A stretch of DNA of 5,848 bases from Chloroflexota bacterium (GTDB taxonomy: Bacteria > Chloroflexota > UBA6077). The stretch lies in assembly GCA_021788565.1 (NCBI GenBank), contig JAJYKO010000416.1, positions 1 through 5,848 on the forward strand, read 5' to 3'. The notes beneath the pieces were generated by a model that searched no databases, was not told the DNA's origin, and was given only the letters and a program-made list of their open reading frames with translations. The position numbers and the translations under genes were made by a program. Positions 1 through 5,848 of the stretch are shown here, one piece after another (within the stretch, counting starts at the first letter, position 1; each line of letters starts with the position of its first letter).

Positions 1-47
1 AGTGCGCACAAATTGTACAACCCGTGGTCCCCCGGCGTCCAACTGGG

Positions 48-77
48 TTGACAAGCAATGCACTCGTGACGTACAAA
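48..77 (+). promoter_or_regulatory. Putative sigma-70 promoter of the glycosidase gene
   Basis: A perfect TTGACA (48-53) is followed 18 bases later by TACAAA (72-77), which matches four of six positions of the -10 consensus. Transcription would begin near 84, giving a leader of about 55 bases before the ATG at 140. The call rests on sequence match alone. Confidence 0.5.
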
Positions 78-101
78 TCTACGCTGACGAACGGGTGCCA
101 T

Positions 102-112
102 ACGTGTCACGT
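102..112. promoter_or_regulatory. Short palindrome in the glycosidase leader, possible operator
   Basis: ACGTGTCACGT is a perfect 5+1+5 inverted repeat located between the predicted transcription start and the ribosome binding site. A related CGTGACGTAC lies at 65-74, inside the promoter spacer. The position would suit a repressor site, but palindromes this short also arise by chance and no regulator is known here. Confidence 0.2.
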
Positions 113-139
113 TCATCTCACCGAAGGAGATCCCCTCTT

Positions 140-1363
140 ATGACTTTCAGACCTGCGAGTATTCTTGCCCTGGGTGCGGTCGTCTTTCTGGCTGTCGCCT
201 GTGCTGGGCCGTCGAGTCCAGCGGCTCCGACGGCTTCGCCGGTTAAGTCCCAAACCACACAGCCTACGAGCGCTCCTGCGCCTAGTGCCAGCGCTAACAC
301 CAACGGCAACGGAACCGTGCCGCGAATGAAGAGCCCGGAAGCCGGAGTGCAGGTGTTCCTATGGGGCAGCCCGTATGTAGATCGCGACCTGAAATTGGCC
401 AAAGATGCGGGGTTCACCTGGATTAAGCAGATGTTCCAGTGGGACTACATTGAGGGAGCCGGGAAGGGCAAGTTCGCCTGGAACGAGCCGGACAGGCTCG
501 TAAAGGCAGCGAACCAGGACGGACTCAAAATTGTCGCCCGGATCGACTGGACGCCGGTGTGGGCGAGACCGGCATATGCTCCGAAGACTGGTGCGTGGAA
601 CGGCCCCCCAACCAACCTGAACGACTTCGGAGATTTCATATACGCCCTGGTCAGCCGTTATAAGGCAGGTTCTCCAAATGGCCACATCGACGCCTACGAG
701 ATCTGGAACGAGCCTAACCTCGCCAGGGAGTGGGGTGGAAAGCCACCGAGTGCGGCCCAGTATGTTCAGCTTCTCAAAGTGGCCTATGAGGCTGCCAAGA
801 GGGCAGATCCAAATTCCGTAATCATCAGCGCCGGCCTCTCACCCACGGGGACGGAGTCTCCGGAGGCTAGACCGGACGACCTCTACCTGGAGGAGATGTA
901 CAAGGCGGGCGCTTCGAAGTACTTCGATGTGCTCGGTCTGAACGCCCCGGGGTATAAGGCCCCGCCCGAGATGAGCCCAGCTGAGGTTGCCAGCAACAAG
1001 GCCTATGGAGGGCAGCGCTTCTTCGACTTCAGGCACGTGGAGGACATGCGCCAGATAATGGTCAAGAACGGGGACGAGAAGAAACAAGTGGCGGTCATGG
1101 AAATGGGGTGGACGACGGATAACCGCCCGGGTTCGCCTTATGCCTGGCACGCAGTCACGGAACAGCAAAAGGGCCAGTACATAGTACGTGCCTACCAGTA
1201 TGCTCAGAAGAACTGGTCGGACTGGATCGGACTGATGAGCACGATCTATATCTCCGATCCGCACTGGACAGTCAACGACGAGGAGTTCTACTGGTCCCTC
1301 ACTGATCCAGATGGTACCCCGAGACCGTCGTACAACGAAATCAAGGGCAATCTACCGAAGTAG
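140..1363 (+). CDS. Secreted lipoprotein, clan GH-A glycoside hydrolase (GH39/GH5-like)
   Basis: A 407-residue protein that probably hydrolyses a polysaccharide or glycoside outside the cell while lipid-anchored to the membrane. Residues 1-21 form a lipoprotein signal peptide: a short Arg-containing start, a hydrophobic core and a lipobox-like AVAC ending at Cys21. Residues 22-65 are a Pro/Ser/Thr/Ala/Asn-rich linker. The rest resembles a (beta/alpha)8 cellulase-superfamily barrel. The strand-4 motif IWNEPN places the likely acid/base at Glu191, and MEMGW near the end of the barrel places the likely nucleophile at Glu321, the spacing expected for a retaining clan GH-A enzyme. The WIKQMFQW and RIDWTPVWARP stretches also suit that fold. 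The ATG at 140 is chosen because AAGGAG (124-129) precedes it and the signal peptide begins there; in-frame GTG codons at 95 and 104 lack both. The substrate cannot be read from sequence. A polysaccharide role like that of PslG is conceivable but unproven. Confidence 0.85.
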   Translation: MTFRPASILALGAVVFLAVACAGPSSPAAPTASPVKSQTTQPTSAPAPSASANTNGNGTVPRMKSPEAGVQVFLWGSPYVDRDLKLAKDAGFTWIKQMFQWDYIEGAGKGKFAWNEPDRLVKAANQDGLKIVARIDWTPVWARPAYAPKTGAWNGPPTNLNDFGDFIYALVSRYKAGSPNGHIDAYEIWNEPNLAREWGGKPPSAAQYVQLLKVAYEAAKRADPNSVIISAGLSPTGTESPEARPDDLYLEEMYKAGASKYFDVLGLNAPGYKAPPEMSPAEVASNKAYGGQRFFDFRHVEDMRQIMVKNGDEKKQVAVMEMGWTTDNRPGSPYAWHAVTEQQKGQYIVRAYQYAQKNWSDWIGLMSTIYISDPHWTVNDEEFYWSLTDPDGTPRPSYNEIKGNLPK

Positions 1364-1385
1364 CTAGTCCGCTCGCGAATCTCAT

Positions 1386-1426
1386 TGGAGCCTGGCTTCG
1401 ATTATCCCCGTCGATGCCAGGCTCCA
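1386..1426 (+). terminator. Hairpin after the glycosidase gene, probable weak intrinsic terminator
   Basis: GGAGCCTGGC (1387-1396) pairs perfectly with GCCAGGCTCC (1416-1425), extended by an outer T-A pair. After one T-T mismatch, a further four pairs (1398-1401 with 1411-1414) leave a nine-base loop. It starts 23 bases after the stop codon. The following bases (TCGTTGTTGCT) are only moderately T-rich, so termination may be partial or factor-aided. Confidence 0.6.
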
Positions 1427-1447
1427 TCGTTGTTGCTCGTGCTTTCC

Positions 1448-1476
1448 TTGCCTGCACTACGTAGGGATGTTATTAT
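1448..1476 (+). promoter_or_regulatory. Putative sigma-70 promoter of the response regulator
   Basis: TTGCCT (1448-1453, four of six) and TATTAT (1471-1476, five of six) are separated by exactly 17 bases. They lie just after the glycosidase hairpin and would start RNA near 1483, about 37 bases before the TTG start at 1520. The placement between a terminator and a gene raises the plausibility. Confidence 0.45.
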
Positions 1477-1505
1477 CAGCTTATTGAGGCCCCGTGGGGC
1501 TCGAC

Positions 1506-1511
1506 AGGGGG
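1506..1511 (+). promoter_or_regulatory. Ribosome binding site that fixes a TTG start
   Basis: AGGGGG lies eight bases before the TTG at 1520. No ATG or GTG start lies near it in frame, and the receiver domain begins a few residues later, so this site decides the start. Confidence 0.5.
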
Positions 1512-1519
1512 ATGAGGCT

Positions 1520-2062
1520 TTGGAAGAACAGCAGAGATCCATACTGGTAGTGGACGACGACGAGGCGATTCGCCAAATGGTCGGGACGCTGCTGGCGGAC
1601 GAGGGCTACCAGGTCGAGATGGCCCACAATGGCGAGGAAGCCATCCGAATTATCCGGCAGCAGCCCTTCGATCTCGTTATCCTGGACATACTGATGCCCG
1701 TGATGGATGGATGGGAGGTAGCCAGCAGGATGTTGTGCGAAGACGAGACACGCAACGTCCCCATAATCTTCCTGACGGCCCTCAGCAGCTACACTGACCA
1801 GCTCAAGGGCTGGCGGATGGGGTGCTTCGATTACATCACGAAGCCGTTCGACATAGGTCTGTTCCTTATGCGCGTCAAGGCTGCGCTGGATAAGGCCGGC
1901 AAGCAACGTGCGGCCACGGCCGTAGAGGTTGAGAACCTTGTGGAGCAAAAGATGGAACAATTGCTGCAACTTATGAGCGAGACGTTGCAGCGGGATTTTG
2001 GTCTTCGACGGCTTGGCATGGTCGACGTTGTGGACGATTACGCCGTTAAGGAGGGGGAATAG
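1520..2062 (+). CDS. Orphan response regulator, single receiver domain with helical tail
   Basis: A 180-residue cytoplasmic phospho-receiver protein. The receiver spans about residues 6-125 and has all the hallmark residues: acidic pair Asp13/Asp14, phospho-acceptor Asp56 in LDILMPVMDGWE, Thr86 in FLTAL, and Lys108 in TKPF. The remaining roughly 55 residues are helix-rich and charged, with a heptad-like LVEQKMEQLLQLM stretch that could form a short coiled coil. No DNA-binding, GGDEF, HD or kinase domain follows, so output is presumably by protein-protein contact. The TTG start at 1520 is preferred because of the AGGGGG site and because receivers normally begin only a few residues before the ILVVDD strand. 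The open frame upstream to 1385 runs through the terminator hairpin and is unlikely to be translated. No histidine kinase is nearby. It may share a transcript with the sortase gene 126 bases downstream, but no terminator or clear promoter in the gap settles this. Confidence 0.88.
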   Translation: MEEQQRSILVVDDDEAIRQMVGTLLADEGYQVEMAHNGEEAIRIIRQQPFDLVILDILMPVMDGWEVASRMLCEDETRNVPIIFLTALSSYTDQLKGWRMGCFDYITKPFDIGLFLMRVKAALDKAGKQRAATAVEVENLVEQKMEQLLQLMSETLQRDFGLRRLGMVDVVDDYAVKEGE

Positions 2063-2177
2063 CCCTCACGGACCCGCGTGCAGCGATAGACGAGGCTGCC
2101 GGCCCTGCCAGTTTTGGATCTGCCGGAGGGTATTCTCGCGGCGAAAGCGTGTACGGGCTGTGGGTAGCCCGATGCAC

Positions 2178-2183
2178 AGAGGT
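2178..2183 (+). promoter_or_regulatory. Ribosome binding site of the sortase gene
   Basis: AGAGGT ends five bases before the ATG at 2189. A six-pair hairpin (CGGGCT 2154-2159 with AGCCCG 2166-2171) sits just upstream without covering the site. No convincing promoter is visible in the 2063-2188 gap. Confidence 0.4.
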
Positions 2184-2188
2184 ACTAT

Positions 2189-2932
2189 ATGGAACCCCGA
2201 CCTGATGGGCAGGGATCGCCACGGCGACGCCCTGTCCGAAATTGGCCACACCTGATCGGAAATCTCCTCCTCGTGGCCGGCGCATTCAGCCTGTTTCTCG
2301 CCGGCTTCGCATATCTAACAGATCCATCGAGAGCGGCCCAGTCGCTGCCGCGTCCTGTAGCTCTCGCCAGTGCCACCACGAGCCCGACACCGCTTCTTCC
2401 CACGGCGACTGCCGTGCCAACACGGCCCGTGCCGACGTCGACACCAACCGTCACTCCTACTCCCACGACCACTCCATTCAAGGCAGGGCAGCCCGTTCGA
2501 ATCGTCATTTCCAGCATCGGTGTCGACTCTAAGGTTCAAGAGATCGGGACAGCCGTGAAGAACGGCCAGTTGATTTGGGAGACGATTCCGTATATAGTCG
2601 GCCATTACCATACGTCGGCAGAGGCCGGTCAGAACGGGAACGCAATCTTCGCGGGGCACGTCACCAGTCAAAGCCTGGGGAACGTCTTCCTAAACCTGTA
2701 CAAGGTCGAGTTGGGCGACAGTGTCCAGATATACACTAAGGACACGATATTCACGTACAAGGTCGGGCGGGTGAGATTGGTGCTCCCTACTGATACGAGC
2801 GTGATGAGCTCGACCCCCAATGCCACCGCGACGATGATCACGTGCGCCGGGGATTGGATTCCTTCGGAGCACCAGTACTCTCGACGGCTGATAGTGACGG
2901 CAACGCTGGTGTCGGCCAAGCCAATAAACTAG
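2189..2932 (+). CDS. Membrane-anchored sortase with Pro/Thr stalk
   Basis: A 247-residue cysteine transpeptidase that would attach surface proteins, or process them, outside the membrane. Residues 1-18 are Arg/Pro-rich and cytoplasmic. Residues 21-43 form one membrane helix, giving the N-in, C-out topology of sortases. Residues 54-100 are a low-complexity stalk rich in TPT and PTP. The sortase barrel occupies about 102-245, with the full triad visible: His157 in AGHV, Cys219 in ITCAGDW, and an Arg at 232 or 233 in YSRRLIV (Arg233 fits the usual RLIV position). The class is uncertain; the TCAGxW...Y..RRL pattern resembles the short class D/F-type enzymes rather than SrtA or SrtB. No protein with an LPXTG-like sorting signal or pilin is encoded in the window, so the substrate lies elsewhere. 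The stop is only 14 bases before the ilvD start, suggesting co-transcription. Confidence 0.9.
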   Translation: MEPRPDGQGSPRRRPVRNWPHLIGNLLLVAGAFSLFLAGFAYLTDPSRAAQSLPRPVALASATTSPTPLLPTATAVPTRPVPTSTPTVTPTPTTTPFKAGQPVRIVISSIGVDSKVQEIGTAVKNGQLIWETIPYIVGHYHTSAEAGQNGNAIFAGHVTSQSLGNVFLNLYKVELGDSVQIYTKDTIFTYKVGRVRLVLPTDTSVMSSTPNATATMITCAGDWIPSEHQYSRRLIVTATLVSAKPIN

Positions 2933-2933
2933 T

Positions 2934-2940
2934 GGGAGGA
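2934..2940 (+). promoter_or_regulatory. Ribosome binding site that fixes the TTG start of ilvD
   Basis: GGGAGGA lies six bases before the TTG at 2947. It begins one base after the sortase stop codon and is the strongest Shine-Dalgarno match in the window. It rules out the longer open frame that begins inside the sortase gene. Confidence 0.7.
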
Positions 2941-2946
2941 TCCGAC

Positions 2947-4623
2947 TTGAGAAGCCACGAGGTCACCAAGGGACCAGCCAGGGCGGCGCATCGCTCGCTA
3001 TTCTATGCCATGGGGTACACTCCCGAGGAGTTAGATCGCCCTCTCGTTGCGGTGGTCAACTCCCAGAACGAGATCGTTCCCGGGCATTTTCACCTCGACA
3101 GCATCGCTCGAGCGGTAAAGGACGCCATTCGGTCCGCTGGTGGCACTCCTATTGAATTCCCCGCCATTGGCATCGACGACGGAATCGCTATGGGGCACGA
3201 GGGTATGAAGTACCCACTTCCCAGCAGGGAGCTCATCGCGGATTCCATCGAGGCCATGATCGTGGGGCATCAGTTCGATGCGATGGTGCTCGTCACCAAC
3301 TGCGACAAGATTACGCCGGGCATGCTCATGGCAGCGGCTCGATTGAATATCCCCGCGATCATGATCAGCGGCGGGCCGATGCTCCCAGGCAAGATTCGTG
3401 GAGTCAGGGCGGACGTCTCGACCGTATTCGAGGTCACGGGAAAGTATCTCGCGGGGGCGATCACGGCGGACGACATGGCTGGGTTGGAAGATGGTGGCTG
3501 CCCGGGCTGCGGCTCCTGCGCGGGGATGTTCACTGCCAACACGATGAATTGCATGGCTGAGGCACTGGGGTTGGCGCTACCTGGCAACGGGACGATCCCA
3601 GCGGTGGATGCGGCCAGGGTACGGTTGGCGAAGCGCGCTGGAACGAAGATCATGGAGCTGCTGGAGAAGGACGTCAAGCCTCGGGACATCATGACACAGG
3701 CGGCCTTCCACAACGCTGTTGCCGCTGACATGGCCTTCGGCGGTTCCACCAACACGGCCCTTCACCTGCCGGCGATCGCATACGAGGCAGGCGTTGATCT
3801 TAACCTCAAGACCTTCGACACGATAAGCAAGCAGACCCCGTACATATGCTCTATGAGCCCGGGCGGGAAGCACTTCCTCGTGGACCTGCAGGAGGCCGGC
3901 GGGGTCCAGGCGGTCATGAAGGAGCTCAGCAAGAAGGGGCTCATCGACAGGAGCGCCATCACGGTTACGGGCAAGACCGTGGGGGAGAATCTGGACGAGG
4001 CCGCTGTGCTAAATCGAGAGGTTATCCGGCCGGTAGAGGAGCCGTATCGAAACGAGGGCGGACTCGCAGTCCTGTATGGCAATCTCGCACCCAACGGCGC
4101 GGTGGTAAAGCAGTCGGCTGTCGCCCCGGAGATGCTCAAGCGTTCGGGGGTCGCAAAAGTCTACGATTCTGAGGACGCGGCGTTCGCCGACATGATGGCT
4201 CGGAAGATCCAGAAGGGCGACGTGGTGGTTATCCGGTACGAGGGGCCGAAGGGCGGGCCGGGCATGCGGGAGATGCTTGTTCCGACCGCAACCATCGCCG
4301 GCATGGGGCTGGACAAGGACGTGGCGCTGATCACGGACGGCCGGTTCTCAGGGGCCAGCCGGGGCGCGTCGATCGGGCACATCTCCCCAGAGGCGGCGGA
4401 GGGCGGCCCGATCGCCATCGTTCAGACGGGCGACACAATCGACATCGACATTCCTAACAAGAGGCTGGACGTCCGGCTATCCGATGAGGAGATCCGGCGC
4501 AGGCTGTCGGAGTGGAAGCGACCTGCCCCGAAGGTGACGACAGGCTACCTGGCGCGCTACGCGGCGCTGGTTACGTCGGCGGCGACGGGTGCAGTGCTTA
4601 AGGTGCCAGACGTCCTGAAGTAA
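2947..4623 (+). CDS. ilvD: Dihydroxy-acid dehydratase (branched-chain amino acid synthesis)
   Basis: A 558-residue cytoplasmic enzyme that dehydrates 2,3-dihydroxy-isovalerate and 2,3-dihydroxy-3-methylvalerate to the 2-keto acids that lead to valine, leucine and isoleucine. Both family signatures are present: [11 protein letters not shown] at 119-129 and [12 protein letters not shown] at 461-472. Cys119 and Cys191 (in [11 protein letters not shown]) are the expected Fe-S ligands. Asp78, Asp120 and Lys121 match Mg-binding positions, where the lysine is carbamylated in studied relatives. Ser468 matches the proposed catalytic base. At the site of the third cysteine of plant-type [2Fe-2S] enzymes there is Gly46 (IVPGHFHL), as in E. 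coli IlvD, so an oxygen-sensitive [4Fe-4S] cluster is inferred. Length matches the roughly 550-560-residue bacterial and archaeal forms, not the longer E. coli type. The TTG start follows from the Shine-Dalgarno site and from family length. No other ilv or leu gene is adjacent, and the 14-base gap to the sortase leaves no room for a leader-peptide attenuator. Confidence 0.96.
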   Translation: MRSHEVTKGPARAAHRSLFYAMGYTPEELDRPLVAVVNSQNEIVPGHFHLDSIARAVKDAIRSAGGTPIEFPAIGIDDGIAMGHEGMKYPLPSRELIADSIEAMIVGHQFDAMVLVTNCDKITPGMLMAAARLNIPAIMISGGPMLPGKIRGVRADVSTVFEVTGKYLAGAITADDMAGLEDGGCPGCGSCAGMFTANTMNCMAEALGLALPGNGTIPAVDAARVRLAKRAGTKIMELLEKDVKPRDIMTQAAFHNAVAADMAFGGSTNTALHLPAIAYEAGVDLNLKTFDTISKQTPYICSMSPGGKHFLVDLQEAGGVQAVMKELSKKGLIDRSAITVTGKTVGENLDEAAVLNREVIRPVEEPYRNEGGLAVLYGNLAPNGAVVKQSAVAPEMLKRSGVAKVYDSEDAAFADMMARKIQKGDVVVIRYEGPKGGPGMREMLVPTATIAGMGLDKDVALITDGRFSGASRGASIGHISPEAAEGGPIAIVQTGDTIDIDIPNKRLDVRLSDEEIRRRLSEWKRPAPKVTTGYLARYAALVTSAATGAVLKVPDVLK

Positions 4624-4635
4624 AGAGTGGGGGAA

Positions 4636-4663
4636 GGGGAGGGCGAGGCTCCTGCCCAGCCGC
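4636..4663 (+). repeat. Left arm of a 28-bp inverted repeat
   Basis: This arm begins 12 bases after the ilvD stop codon and contains the core GCTCCTGCC. Its reverse complement matches 4788-4815 at 26 of 28 positions. The two arms enclose 124 bases that hold the ilvD terminator. The arm lies on the ilvD transcript upstream of the terminator. It may be one copy of a dispersed palindromic element, but only this pair is visible in the window. Confidence 0.75.
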
Positions 4664-4703
4664 GTCGTTGCGTCCGACCTTCGCTTCCCTCGGATCGGTT
4701 CAT

Positions 4704-4749
4704 ACCCCAGGGTCTTCACCCACTGAAGGCGAAGCGCCCTGGGGTTTTT
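4704..4749 (+). terminator. Strong intrinsic terminator of ilvD
   Basis: ACCCCAGGG (4704-4712) pairs perfectly with CCCTGGGGT (4737-4745) and is followed by TTTTT (4745-4749). Inside the loop a second stem forms: CTTCA (4714-4718) with TGAAG (4724-4728) around a five-base loop. On the minus strand the same stem is followed by TATGAACC rather than a T run, so it serves the plus-strand ilvD transcript and at best weakly the convergent gene. Confidence 0.88.
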
Positions 4750-4787
4750 GTAGTACTTGCGGGGATCGCCAGATGTGCTCGAACCGG

Positions 4788-4815
4788 GCGGCTTGGCAGG
4801 AGCATCGCCCTCCCC
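4788..4815 (-). repeat. Right arm of the 28-bp inverted repeat
   Basis: This is the inverted partner of 4636-4663, with two substitutions. Read on the minus strand they are T for G in the GCGAxGCTCC part and A for C in the CTGCCxAGCC part. Homology does not extend beyond the 28 bases on either side. It lies 44 bases downstream of the stop codon of the minus-strand gene, so a transcript of that gene would carry this arm first. Confidence 0.75.
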
Positions 4816-4859
4816 ATCGGTAACCACCCCTGATCTCTTTGTCGCCGCCCTTCTGGGTT

Positions 4860-5848
4860 CTAGGGGTTGCGGGCGAGGCGGGCGGCGACGGAGGAGAGGC
4901 CTACGTAGAGCCAGAAGAGGGCGATCATGTGGGGGAATTCGATGTTGGCGAAGTAGTGGTCGAGCATTCCGGCGGACGCGGCCGCGGCCATGGCCGCTGT
5001 GAGAGCCAGTACTATCCCCTTCGTACCCTCATCCTTGGCTTCCTGCAGGGCGGCGAGCAGGTGCCAGGCCAGCACCCCCAGGATAGTCAGAAAGGCCGCC
5101 ATCCCCAGTAGCCCCATCTCCTGCCCTATCAGCAGGTACATGCTCGACACCCCGAGGAACAGATCGATCGACGGCGGGTTACCGAAGCCGATGCCGAACC
5201 AGGGGTACTGAACGATCGTGTTGATGGCGTTCTGGTACTCATCGAGCCTCATCAGGGAGGCCCTGTCCTGGAATGCGAGCCCCTGCATCACCCTGTTGAC
5301 GAACTCCCAGTCCCGCGGGAGGAAGAAGAATCCGACGATGGCGACTACCAGCACGAGGAGCAGACGCCGGTCGCGGAAGGTTCCCACCACCACCGCGCCG
5401 ACGATGGCGCCCCCAAGGGCACTCCTCGACGCGGTGAGGACGAGGGCTGCCGCAACGACGACAAGCATCGTGAAGAGAAGCATGCGGGGCAGTAGCGGCT
5501 TACTGGAGAAGAGCTGACCCGTAGTCAGAGCAGTCGTGAGCATCAGGAGGCCGCCGAGGACGTTGGGATCCACGGACGTTCCGATCGCGCGCTGAATATT
5601 CGTGTCGGCGATCGGCCTGAGGACGTTGGCTCCGGTGGGGTACCCAAGGGGACCGAGTGCCGAGAGGAGCCTGATAGTGGTGTCCTGCGGGAGATACTGG
5701 AGGACGAGGGCAATGACCGCGGCCGCGACCCCACCCATGAGCAGGACGATGACGGCCCAGCGGAGCTGCGAGGTGGTGCGAATGCAGTTTATGACGGAGA
5801 AGAAGAACAGGATACTGTTCAGGCTCTTCATGAAGAGCCGAAGCCGCT
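4860..5848 (-). CDS. O-antigen ligase/polymerase-like membrane protein (Wzy_C type), 5' end outside window
   Basis: At least 323 residues (numbered from the ATG at 5831), all C-terminal to the true start: the frame stays open to the window edge (RLRLF precedes that ATG), and family members are usually 400 or more residues. It is a polytopic membrane protein with about eight hydrophobic segments, among them residues 25-45, a run through 117-136, and GLLGMAAF onwards. Family features are LTASRSALGG with Arg136, the amphipathic extracytoplasmic stretch ending in YPWFGIGFGN (209-218), and MYLLIGQEMGLLG. Such proteins join or polymerise undecaprenyl-linked glycans on the outer face of the membrane, making surface polysaccharide. 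The histidine that normally precedes the xYL motif (HNxYL) is absent: here it reads SSMYL, with Ser229/Ser230. It converges on ilvD across a 236-base gap that holds the terminator and inverted repeat. Exact activity (ligase, polymerase or protein glycosylation) cannot be told from sequence. Confidence 0.8.
   Translation of the reverse strand, partial: RLRLFMKSLNSILFFFSVINCIRTTSQLRWAVIVLLMGGVAAAVIALVLQYLPQDTTIRLLSALGPLGYPTGANVLRPIADTNIQRAIGTSVDPNVLGGLLMLTTALTTGQLFSSKPLLPRMLLFTMLVVVAAALVLTASRSALGGAIVGAVVVGTFRDRRLLLVLVVAIVGFFFLPRDWEFVNRVMQGLAFQDRASLMRLDEYQNAINTIVQYPWFGIGFGNPPSIDLFLGVSSMYLLIGQEMGLLGMAAFLTILGVLAWHLLAALQEAKDEGTKGIVLALTAAMAAAASAGMLDHYFANIEFPHMIALFWLYVGLSSVAARLARNP

Noticed and set aside
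2..139. N-terminal extension of the glycosidase frame to the window start
   Set aside because: The added 46 residues would bury the lipoprotein signal peptide, and the AAGGAG site and signal sequence both point to the ATG at 140.
1385..1519. ATG at 1385 as the start of the response regulator
   Set aside because: It lies within the terminator hairpin, has no ribosome binding site, and adds 45 residues unlike any receiver domain; the TTG at 1520 has a good site.
2154..2171. Six-pair hairpin before the sortase gene as terminator or riboswitch
   Set aside because: No T run follows, the stem is short, and no conserved riboswitch core is recognisable.
2450..2480. Repetitive Thr/Pro codons in the sortase gene as a tandem DNA repeat
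   Set aside because: The repetition is at protein level, in the stalk, with irregular codons; there is no clean DNA repeat unit.
2842..2946. ATG at 2842 as the start of IlvD, overlapping the sortase gene
   Set aside because: The extra 35 residues come from the sortase sequence in another frame and do not resemble the family N-terminus; the strong Shine-Dalgarno site precedes TTG 2947.
3270..3755. 161-residue open frame opposite ilvD
   Set aside because: It is an antisense shadow of a well-conserved, GC-rich gene; no ribosome binding site or recognisable domain.
4477..4833. Small open frames on both strands of the ilvD-ligase gap (4627-4833 plus, 4477-4827 minus)
   Set aside because: Both are built from the inverted repeat arms and the terminator. 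Their similar starts (GEGEAPAQP, GEGDAPAKP) simply reflect the two arms, not related proteins.
4839..5517. Plus-strand open frames opposite the ligase-like gene
   Set aside because: They are rich in Arg, Gly and Pro without domain character, as expected for the antisense of a GC-rich membrane protein gene.

Overview
The window looks like chromosomal DNA from an uncultured member of the Chloroflexota (Chloroflexi). It is GC-rich. It encodes a sortase with a long Pro/Thr 'stalk' of the kind common in that phylum, a secreted lipoprotein glycosidase, a short archaeal-length dihydroxy-acid dehydratase, and two TTG-started genes behind strong Shine-Dalgarno sites. This assignment is an inference from protein style, not from a marker gene. 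Sortase plus lipoprotein would suit a single-membrane cell.

Layout: (1) A plausible sigma-70 promoter (48-77) drives a lipoprotein of the (beta/alpha)8 glycosidase superfamily (140-1363), followed by a hairpin (1386-1426). (2) A promoter-like element (1448-1476) precedes an orphan single-receiver response regulator started at TTG (1520-2062). (3) After a 126-bp gap come a membrane-anchored sortase (2189-2932) and, only 14 bp later, ilvD for branched-chain amino acid synthesis (2947-4623). These two are probably co-transcribed and end at a strong intrinsic terminator (4704-4749). (4) Convergent to them, on the minus strand, is the C-terminal part of a polytopic O-antigen ligase/polymerase-like protein (4860 to the window edge), whose start lies outside the window.

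The genes do not form one obvious pathway. The secreted glycosidase, the sortase and the ligase-like protein all concern the cell surface or exopolysaccharide. The response regulator and IlvD are cytoplasmic. I see no tRNA, rRNA, CRISPR array, transposase or phage gene, and no clear new multi-gene system. The most notable non-coding structure is a 28-bp inverted repeat (26/28 matching) that brackets the ilvD terminator in the convergent intergenic region. It may be a member of a dispersed palindromic repeat family.
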